Shown piece by piece: positions 22,789-32,799 of a stretch of 64,000 nt of DNA. Made by a program: the position numbers and the translations under genes. The first letter of the stretch is position 1, and every line of letters begins with the position of its first letter. A model generated the notes under the pieces. It saw only the letters and a list, made by a program, of their open reading frames with translations, did not search any database and was not told the DNA's origin. This DNA is from Tetradesmus obliquus (taxonomy: Eukaryota; Chlorophyta; Chlorophyceae; Sphaeropleales; Scenedesmaceae), in assembly GCA_030272155.1 (NCBI GenBank), contig CP126199.1, positions 992,001 to 1,056,000 on the forward strand, given 5' to 3'.

Positions 22789-24261
22789 TCAGGAAAGCAG
22801 CTTCCTGGATGTGGTGGTGCGTGCTTGGCAGTCGCTGTCTTCCTCATCTATGAACCCATCACAGTCGTCATCGCGGCCATCTGAGCAGCTGATTTCGTGG
22901 TCGCTCAGAGGCCGGCACAAGTTGACACTCATGCCTTCAGCGGACTCGCTGCCAACCCATATCGCAAGATGAGAGCCGATGCGGCTCTCATGTGATATTT
23001 GGTTCTGGCCCACCGCAACCTCCAATGTTGTGAAGGGCATGGAGTCGCCGACAGGCGTGCTGTAGAGCGTCACCTTGTCACGGACAGAGGGGAGCAGGCC
23101 CGCGTCGTATGACGCAGCTTTCCTGCAAGGCAGCACGGGAAGGCGTTTCCATGCTCATTTGGATCATTTTTGCGTAAAGCACGCTGGGGATGTTGTCAAC
23201 AGAACAGTGTGTGAATAGTGCCAACATGCCACACTGCTGGCGCGCTCGTCTAGTGTCCCAGACACGTCTGTCCAATGTTTGCCATGCCCATCGCAGATGC
23301 ATCAGCAATGGCACTTTCGCCAGGCATCACCTTCTTATAGGCACTAATTGGACTAAGCATCAACACCACCTTCTTGTAGGCACTGATTGGACTAAGCATC
23401 AACACCACCTTCTTATAAGCACTAATTGGACTAAGCATCAACACCACCTTCTTATAAGCACTAATTGGACTAAGCATCAACACCACCTTCTTATAAGCAC
23501 TAATTGGACTAAGCATCAACACCACCTTCTTATAAGCACTAATTGGACTAAGCATCAACACCAGACTATTCTGTGTCACACCTGTACTCCAGGAAGAAGT
23601 TGTAGGCAGCTGCAGGTCCGTCCCAATCCGGTGACACTCGTATTAAGTTGACGTCTTTGCTGCTGGGGCCAACACGGGGCGGCAGCACATAACTGCGCCA
23701 CTCCCCTGCAATGACAGAGAGAATGGAACATGTCAGTTGCACACTAAATAATGAACTTCTGAGGTGCGCTTACAGGTTGCTTGCTTTGAGGTGTAGGGCT
23801 GGTGGCTGACAAATCAAGTAAGGCAAGTGCAGCAGCATGCACGCTTGCGTGTGGAGTCCAGTGCCATCATGGTCAAGGCATGTAATATAAAAAGACTTAC
23901 AGCTGCAGCTTGCGGTGCGGGTGACACTGTACAGCGCGCACATAACACTGCAACTCAAGCGCACATGCACACTGCCCCTGACACATCCCCGCATGCAAAA
24001 GCTGTGGCAGAAGACCTCAGCCACACACACACCTGCAGCGAAGTTGCCTTTGCTGAGCGAGTCCAGTGCCTTTGACCAACCCAGCTGGAATGAGTGCGGT
24101 GCATTGAAGCAGCGTGTGGAGCAGCAGTGGCCCATTGCGCCGCTGTCATCCTTGTACGCAATGTACTGGCTGTTGCCGCCAGAGCTCAGTGGCTGAAAGC
24201 TGCCTGCGTGGTTAAGGTACAGGTTGTGGCCCAGCTCATGCATCCAGGTGGTGGGGAACTG

Positions 24262-24304
<43 letters not shown>

Positions 24305-25650
24305 GCGGCGGCAGCAGTTGATGCTGTGGTGAGGGACGAGGTACCGCCAGAAAGCAGCAGCAGGCAAAGGCAGTACGCCACCTAGTATGATGATCATTGC
24401 AAGGGCACTTCAGTTGCGAAGGGCGTCACTCAGGTTGCGCTAAGCCCCCATCATACATATCAGATTTGCCTCGCACGTTGTCGCTGAACAAACAGCATCA
24501 TTTTTGCACCTAACCCATCCACGCACCATCCACAGGTCTCCTGAGATCCATGCCCTGCAGTCGCTCTTGCAGCCCACCCAGCCCATGCCTCCCCATGAGC
24601 ACAGCTCCCCTGGGGGCACCACATACACCTTGTACTTGAAGTCCTCCCAGTTGATGCCCAGCACGTGCTTCACATAGTCGTTAGCCACGTCGCTCCACTC
24701 TGCATGGCGGCAGCACGTGACAGATATTTTTGATTACAAGTTTGCACGGGAACATTGCATGCCCAGCACGTGCTTCACATAGTCGGCCACATCGCTCCAT
24801 TCTGCACGGCGGCGCAGTGTTTGCATGCATAGTGTATGTCAGCAACATTGGAGCACTCTCACATCCAGCACGTGGTTTGCATAGTCGTTGGCCACGTCGC
24901 TCCATTCTGCAGGAAGGAATGCATAGTGTTTGTCAGCAGCAATAAACATTAACCTAGCCAGCATGTGCTTCACAGTGTCGTTGGCCACATCGCTCCACTC
25001 TGCAGGAAGGATTGCATAGTGTTTGTCAGCAGGAACGAGACATTTTCATATCCAGCACGTGCTACACATAGTCGTTAGCCACATCGCTCCACTCTGCACG
25101 GCGGCAGACAACACAGCGGCAGACAAGCATGTGAGCTTGGACAACAATGACCTCAAATTCAAATGGCAGCATTAGAAACAGGCAAGTTCTCTCAGTGTGG
25201 CACCCTACCTGACGCACGATCCCAGCGGGGCGCTACTGTGCTGCACACCCAGGGGGCAATGCGCGCAACAGCAGGCAGCACTCTATGCAACTGCAAGCTG
25301 CCAGCCTGCCCCGCCAGCACCGCCAATTTTCATATGACCAAGCCTATAAATGGCCAGGTTGTTGCACACAGACATGGACAGCAGGCTGACGCGGCCCGAG
25401 GCTCACCTGTATAGGGGCACGTCAAGCTGTCAAAAGGAGCTCCCCAAGGCGTCTTGCCCGAGCAGTCGATCGGCACTGTCGCAGACACAACCTCACAGCC
25501 TGCTGATCGGCTGAAATCTGCATTGCCGTAGGAACAGGAGCTGAACATGCCTTGTAGGGTTTCAGGCTGGCTGTCTGCCTCGCCTTCAAACAGCGCAGCA
25601 GCAAGCTTTTCCGGGGTGGTGGCGGGGCCCTGCCCACACACCTGCGTGAT

Positions 25651-25719
<69 letters not shown>

Positions 25720-26441
25720 TGTATGCAGCAGCAGTGTGTATGCAGCAGCAGCAGCAGCAGCGTGTATGCAGCAGCAGCAGCAGCAGCAGCAGCAGTACTG
25801 TGTATCAGTGGTTGAGTGCCAAAGGCAAGAGGTTAACAGCTGGAGGCCCAGTACAGCACGAAACTTCGGCAGTGCCCACCAGCAACTGCCCTGGTATCGG
25901 GCCCCTGCTGCTGTGTGGGCTGTTGCTGCAGGCAGGCAGAATGCACATGCAGGCTCGTCAAGGGACTTGTTATGCTGTGTGCAGCATGCTGTGGCTGCTG
26001 CACACACGCTGCTACTGCTGCTGCTGCTGCTGCTGCATCCTGGATGGGTGTTTCCGCCTTCTGCGGTCTTCTGCGGTCTTCTGTAACGGCAGCTGCTCAG
26101 ATTTCTGGACGCCAAAGGCGGCCCACATTGCTGCTGCTGCTCTTGCTGCTGCTACTGCTGCCCCTGGACTCCCTCCCAACCCACCTGCAGCTGTATGACC
26201 AGGGTTTTCAGCGTGACCTGACCCCGCGGCTGCCCAGCAACAACAGAGTCACGTGCAGCGCCTGCAGCGCAGCAGCATGCATGCATACATGAAGCAGCAG
26301 GAGCAGAGGCAGCAGGTTTACCATGTGTGCTGTGCATGGGTGCTGCGCAGAGTGGTTTGCAGAACAAATGCGGGGGGGAGTTTTGTGCTGCTGTTTGTGC
26401 ATTTAGCTGGCTGCCACTACTACTGCCCTTCTTTACTCAAG

Positions 26442-26512
<71 letters not shown>

Positions 26513-26831
26513 ACATTTGTAAATGCTTGTACTGCTGGTGCCACTGATGCTGCTGCATCTGCTGCTACTGCTGCTGTTGCTGCTTGATGGGCAAGCCTGT
26601 GATTACTCCTGTGCCCCTACGAAAAACAGCACCAACATTGCTGCTGCCATTGTACCACGCTGCTTGTCGGACTGACTTGAGTGCTGTACCACTTTCTTAC
26701 CTTCCTGAGCTAAGATGCTGCCAACGCACATTGCGCTGCTGTTGCGGGCTGCGCTGTGGCTGCAACGCTGCTGTGACAGCGTCCGCACCATGACCCAGCT
26801 ACCAGAGCGTGGCAGCTGCAGAACCACCAGC

Positions 26832-26915
<84 letters not shown>

Positions 26916-27854
26916 GTGTTTTGCACGTCATCACAAACAGAACAAGAGGGGCGGTTAAGCGTATGTCTCAGTTACTAACTCCATTTGCTGCCTCATTATA
27001 TCACCAGACAATGAGCATGTGTGACCAACTTCACAGGAATCTGTTGTTGTACATGCAAACATGCAGCATAACGTGCGCCTGTCTTCCTCAAAGCCAAAAT
27101 GCGGCATGCTGGTGCCCTGGTGGCGTGCTGTTGTTATGTCCATTAAAATGACGTCATCCTGGTTGCTGCAGGCATGCGTGCACTGCAGCGACACACAACA
27201 TATTCAGCTGCTGTTGCTGCTCCTGCTGCTGCATGACTTGCGGCACTGCTTAGCCCTGCAGCAGCAGGGGCAGCTGGTGTTGCTGCTGCTGCTGCTGCTA
27301 AGGTGTGCTTCTGCTCATTGTCATGATTCCTTGGCGCGACACACGTGCTGCTTCTGCACCCGTGCAGGGTTGCTGTTGATCCTCACCACTGCTGGTTCCC
27401 TGGGAAACAGCATTCGCCGCAGCTCCCCTGTTTTTAGCCGCAGGTGATGATGCTGTGTATGCACGTGTACTGCATCATGGTTTTTGCGTGATGTGCTGAA
27501 GCTGCTCTCCTTGCCGTGAACTGCTGTCTCTTGGATTTGTCCTGCAAGTAGTGCACACATGGTCACGGCGTGACATGTGTTACTAACATGTCAGGTGGCC
27601 CAGGCGCTGATGTGAGTCATGGCTGCTGACAGCAGGGCCATAAGTGAATGACATGATGCCAAACAATGCTTCACAGCTATGCACAGATGGCAGCAGCTAT
27701 TGGCAAAATATGGACGTGTGTTTCAGCTGGCGCTGCCTAGCCCATCATCTATTGGCTTGGCTAACTCACCCACAAACACTTCATTTGCCATGACGCTGCG
27801 CACAGCAGCCAGCGCTAACAATACCCACAGCAGGCGCTGCAGGGCTGGCTGCAT
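22789..27854 (-). CDS. Secreted M11 (gametolysin-type) metalloprotease
   Basis: Exons: 27770-27854, 27387-27541, 26701-26815, 26185-26261, 25407-25641, 24527-24699, 24033-24258, 23582-23705, 22789-23122; 507 aa, every phase matches. Exon 1 encodes a signal peptide (MQPALQRLLWVLLALAAVRS). The catalytic helix is HELGHNLYLNHAG (about 24202-24240), a zinc site of HExxHxxxxxH form, with a downstream Met-turn-like GAMGHCC. Peptidase M11 enzymes degrade glycoprotein cell walls or extracellular matrix in volvocalean algae. The C-terminus ends in CSDGRDDDCDGFIDEEDSDC, a MopE-like Asp-rich metal-binding motif found in some M11 proteins. The metzincin glycine at position 8 of the zinc motif is Tyr here. 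Introns contain a 39-bp minisatellite and four copies of the 24699 exon edge. Confidence 0.9.
23327..23563. repeat. 39-bp intronic minisatellite, six copies
   Basis: Six head-to-tail copies of a 39-bp unit (CACCTTCTTATAAGCACTAA then TTGGACTAAGCATCAACAC), nearly identical. It lies in the last intron of the M11 gene, between exons ending 23582 and starting 23122. The unit is 13 codons and open on the minus strand (KKVVLMLSPISAY). The splice phase of the flanking exons places it in the intron. Confidence 0.9.
24264..24302. repeat. CAG array before an M11 acceptor
   Basis: About 13 CAG units; in the gene's sense this is a CTG tract ending directly at the acceptor of the catalytic exon (24258). 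Confidence 0.95.
24761..25104 (-). repeat. Four echoes of M11 exon 24699 start
   Basis: Copies at 24761-24813, 24863-24913, 24957-25006 and 25051-25104 repeat the acceptor and first ~45 bases of the exon starting at 24699 (EWSDVANDYVKHVLG). They lie upstream in the same intron at roughly 100-bp spacing. Each is diverged and most keep a CAG acceptor. Confidence 0.9.
25652..25718. repeat. CAG array before M11 exon 25641
   Basis: About 22 CAG units; CTG in the gene's sense, ending 10 bp before the acceptor. Smaller interrupted CAG clusters continue to about 25795. Confidence 0.95.
26447..26511. repeat. CTG array in M11 intron
   Basis: About 21 CTG units on +, hence CAG in the gene's sense. An exception to the usual polarity; it is not next to an acceptor. 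Confidence 0.95.
26828..26914. repeat. CAG array before M11 exon 26815
   Basis: About 28 units with one interruption, the longest in the window; CTG in the gene's sense, ending at the acceptor region. Confidence 0.95.
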
Positions 27855-29260
27855 GATGTGCAGCTAGCCCTGCAACGAACTGAGAACTGTATGTGCTCTT
27901 CCTTCTGGCTAGATACGTACATGAATGATTGACCAGCCTGCACAGCAGCGTTAGTGGCAGTGGGTTTGTACTCAGCATGTTCAGCGCTGCGAGGTCACAT
28001 ACGTCGAAATGTGCGTTTTTGAGGTTATCTCTGCAGCTTGAGCAACAGGCATAGACGCTGAGAAAGCAGAAAGGCCGCGCCCACCTCCTGCTGTCTTCCC
28101 GCCAACTCGGCCCAGCTTTCGCAAACTAAACACACTGCAGGTTAATCACCTATTACAATAGTTATACTAAATTAATTTTTGAAACCTGCAATGAAAGACG
28201 AATGTGCCTCACAGGCAGAGCTATAAAAATCAGCTTAAGCCTGCTACGCGTAGAAGGATGCAAGGTACGCAAGGTATGAATTAGATGAAGCATATGCGAA
28301 TAAATCGTTTCGGCAGTCCGCAGCAGAAGTGAGCTGTGTCTGTCAAACCCTAGCCTGCTGCTGACTCGGCACCTAACGTAGAAGCTGTACTTCAGCTGCC
28401 GGTGACAGCCCGAAGCCCGCCTCGTTCATCCGCTAGAAAAACGTCGAGTGTTCCGAGCACTGGCCCTGGACAAGCACCACTGGCTGCCAGTATTGGCCTC
28501 AGTCAAGCTGCTACAGTCATTGCAAGTGAGGCTGAGCTAGTGTGGCTGACTGACAAACCATGTCCACCCTGGATGGCCACAGACTGTGGAGGGCTCCATT
28601 CGTGCAGTACATGTGATATCTTCCTTACATGTCACGCAAAAGGTGTACTGGCCCAGTGAATGGCCTGCGTTGGCGTGACTGCATTGGGCAGCACGTGCTG
28701 CTGCACACACGCAGCAGACGCAACTGCAGTAGGCGCCATCTATAGGTAGCTACCTGCTGTCCTAGCCGAAGCAGCTACTCCTCAGCAGTCAACAGCTTTC
28801 CAAGCAGCAGATTCAGATATGATATAGAATAATGCTGACCTGTGTCGCACAGGCGGCTTTTTGCCCCATTGGGTCCACAGACGCAAGCGCGATCTGCTGC
28901 TTCACTGCTTGACAACAACAACATGTTGTCAACATGATGTCGACAAGAGAGACCACATTTGGACACATCAGTCCGACCCTCAGCTGCCAGGGCAACAACT
29001 ATAACACGGAAGTCAACAAGATAGCCCACAGTCGAATGTAAACAGAGCAATCACAGCTGGACACGTGAGCCCAACCCTCAGCTGCCACAGCATCAACAGT
29101 CTACAGGAGCAGTGCTCCCTCCTGATGCCGCTCCAGTGGGGCGCGGGGCGGCTGGTGTTGATGCTATGGCTTGATATGCAACACAAACAGTCTACAGGAG
29201 TCGATGCATCTCATGATCTATGCGACTCAGGGGCCAGCTGGCACCCAAAGCTTACTAGTT
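27855..29260. other. Intergenic: M11 promoter side and TBC 3' side
   Basis: No gene recognised. CTATAAAAAT at about 28222-28231 resembles a TATA box but is oriented on +, away from both flanking genes. Confidence 0.45.
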
Positions 29261-29774
29261 TCACAGTGGCGCTGCCCCGCTGCCCGACTCGGGCATGCTG
29301 CCTAAGCTCTGCTGCCTATACACTGACTGCCCTAGCCCATGCTGCTGCTGCTGCCCCCTGCCTGCCACAGGCATGCCGCCCAAGCTCTGCTGCCTGTACA
29401 CCGGCTGCCCCAATCCCAGCCCCAGCTGCTGCTGCTGCTGCTGCTGTGGCCGCGGGGGCTTTGGAGACAGCGGGATATGCACCTGGTAGTTCTTAGGCAG
29501 GCTGTAGTGCTTCTGCAGCACCTGCTGCTGCCTGCTGAGCTGCTCCAGCAGCTCCAGCCGAGCCCCCTGCTGCTGCACAAACCGCGTGCCCTGCTGCTGC
29601 TGCTGGCTTGGCTGGCTGAATGACAGCTCATCCAGCTGGCTGCGAAGCCCCTGCAATGTGAGCTTGCTGCCGGGCTGCACCAGCTGCTGCTGCTGCTGCT
29701 GATTTGCTGCTGCTGCTGGGCTGCCCAGTTGAGGGGCGCTGTCGTCCCTGCTGCTGCGGCTATTGTCTACTGCA

Positions 29775-29808
<34 letters not shown>

Positions 29809-30622
29809 ATGATGTTGATAGAGCGGTGGGCGGGGCTGGTGGGTTGGTTTCTACAGCAGCAGCAGGCGGTGCAAACGGGTCCCATACAGAATCCCCAGCC
29901 GGCTGCCCTGCTGCTGCTGCTGCTGCTGCCGCCTCTGCTGATACTGGGCTAATGCAGCCTGACATCGACCTTGGTGATGACAGGTCAATCATGTTACTGC
30001 TGCCCCTGACAAATCCACCGGCAGCACCAGCCGCCGCGCTGCTGCTGCAGCTGCCTGCAGCTGCTGCTGCTACACCAGGCAGGCTGTGCAGCGAATCACG
30101 ATTAGAGCCGGCATCAGATCCACCTACAGAAGGAGGAGTAGACAAAGGCCGCTTTGGTGAAGGTGGCGGCCCCAGTGCGCCGCTGCTAAGACTCACTCGA
30201 ATGCCTGCAGGCGCAGCGACAGTAGGAATGCCATCTTCACCCCGCGTGCCGCGCCTAATGCTGCTGCTGGCGCCGCCTGGCGCATCGGCAGGGAGGGGAC
30301 TGCCAGCCCGCCAGGCGGGTGCATTGCTGGCATCTGCAGCTGCTGCTGTTGGGGAGGCGGTGCTGCTGCTGTCTGACACACGCGCCTCCCGCCTGCCTAT
30401 GGTCATAACATTGCGCGGCGCTGCTGCTGCATCACCGCCGCCGGCTGCTGCCGCTGCTGCTGCTGCTGTTGCGCTGTTGGTAGCGTGGACCCGGTGCATT
30501 GCCTCTGCCACTGACTCTGCACCCTCGACGGAGCTCAGCAACAGCAGCTGCTGCGCTGTCCAAGGTTTGCCGAAGGCCTCTGTCAGCACGTCATGCAGCA
30601 CAGCGTCCTCCCACGCTGCAGC

Positions 30623-30669
<47 letters not shown>

Positions 30670-31552
30670 AGAAAAGGTCGAAAACAACGTAAGCAATGAA
30701 ACCTTCGTGTCATGCCATCCTCTACTCAGTACTGCGCAGGATTGAGCTCTAGGCGTATGCAGATCTAATGGTGGCCCTAAAAATTTGACCAGCCCTAGAA
30801 CGCCCCAACCTGGTGGGGACCATGCAGCGGCAGGTCCATCCAACAGGAATTGGAGATGCAGGTGGGCCCCAACTGAAAAAGTCAACAATACAGCAAGTTT
30901 AATGTTTGACCAAGCGTATCTAACAGCTGCCCTGTTGGCATTCGGTTTTGACAAGCCAGGCCAGGTCAGGCTGGGGCATTACACATGCTGTCATTTTTTC
31001 CTTAATTCTGGTAAGGGGATCCTGAGATCCTAGCACCCCATAGGTCCAACTAGCCAGCCCCGGGGTTTAACACCACAGCTGCCCTAAACCCTAGGGCCCG
31101 CTGTACGGGCGTCTTTTGACTTGGTGTTTCCACCCCAGCCCCTGTCCACCCAAGTTGGGTGGCAGGTGTGCCCAAACCATACCCCCCAATAATTACGTAT
31201 GCATGACCTTAAAACTGTGCAACGCTTCCAGCAAAACTTGATCCTCACAACACGTCAGCAACCCCGCTTTGCGTTCACACGGTGCCTCGCTCTTCAGCAG
31301 CGCCAGGCAGTCCTCCATCCTGCTGCTGCACTGCACTGCAGGTTCAACTCAACACGCACATACACACACATCATCAACTGCCTCGCCTGCCTGTGCACAC
31401 TCACAGGGAGCCTCGCTCTTGAGCAGTGCTAGGCAGTCCTCCATCTCGTTTGAGGCCAGCAGCTGCCCCTCCAGCCGCACCAGCACAGCCACAGCAGCCT
31501 TGAGCAGGGCCTGGTCCATCATCCAGCCATGCAGGATCACGTCCATCACCCT

Positions 31553-31594
<42 letters not shown>

Positions 31595-32758
31595 GCTGTG
31601 TTGACGTCCATCACACTACAGCAGCGGCAGCGCTCGACAGTGCACACCAGAACAGCTGCACTGCTACTAAAAGCCATTATGTATTATGAAACAGCAGCCA
31701 GAGCACCCCAGGCCTCACCACGCGCTGAAGCTCAAAGGGAAGTCTGCGCTGAAGTATGTCACACAGCAAAGCAGAATGAAGAAACCACAGTACAGCTTAG
31801 CAGCCAGAGCACTCCCAGCAGGCCTCACCGCGCGCTGAAGCTCGCAGGGAAGTCTGCGCTGAAGCATGGCCTGAGCCAGCTGGCGCCGTACAGCAGCGGA
31901 AGCACAGCACAAAACAGCCAACCACAGGCAGCAGACAACGCCCCGCCTCACCGTGCGCTGAAGCTGGCAGGGAAGTCTGCGCTGAAGCAGGTCATGAGCC
32001 AGCTGGCGCCGTGCAGCAACCACCACAACAGCAACGTCAGCCCTACCCCCGCCTCACCGCGCGCTGAAGCTGGCGGGGAGTCTGTGATGAAGCATTTCAC
32101 ACAGCGCAGCACAACACAGGAACCACAGCACAGCACAGCGCAGCGCAGCACAGCACAGCACAGCAACCACAGCCCCAGCCGAACCTCACCGCGCGCTGAA
32201 GCTTGCAAGAAAGTCTGCGCTGAAGCATATCACACAGCACAGCACGATGCAGCACCACAGCACAGCACAACCATGATAAGGCCTCACCGTGCGCTGAAGC
32301 TGGCAGGGAAGTCTGCGCTGAAGCACGTCATGAGCCAGCTGGCGCCGTACAGCAGCGGCAGCACGCCGTGGCTCTCCAGGTGCGCGTTGAGCCGCGGCGG
32401 GATGAGCCGCCCCAGCTGCCACAAGTGCGTCTGCGGCGATCGTGGCAGCAGCAGCAGCAGCAGCAGTATGGTCATGATTGTGATGAATATTGTCACTACA
32501 CGATACAGCTTCAACAGGGCCATGCAGGACGGCAGGTGTGCACAAAACAAAACACACCGGGAGGGAAGGTCACAACCAGGTCACAACCACACAATAAAGC
32601 CACCCACACTGCATTTACAACACCCACCTGCAGCAGCGACATGTCTGTGCTGTAGTAGCGGCGCAGCCCCCTGTCCTGCATCAGCACCACAAGCCCGCCA
32701 AACGCATGCCGCTCCGGCAGGTACATCAGCAGCAGGCCAGCCACAACTGCAGCAGCAT

Positions 32759-32799
<41 letters not shown>

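Noticed and set aside
23327-23563. CRISPR-like regular repeat
   Set aside because: Units are directly adjacent without unique spacers, in a eukaryotic intron; an ordinary minisatellite.
28222-28231. TATA box for the M11 gene
   Set aside because: Oriented on the opposite strand and nearly 370 bp from the start codon; no downstream plus-strand gene found.
29763-30692. 309-codon plus-strand open frame
   Set aside because: Antisense of the low-complexity last TBC exon, which has a supported splice acceptor and continues the TBC protein in phase.
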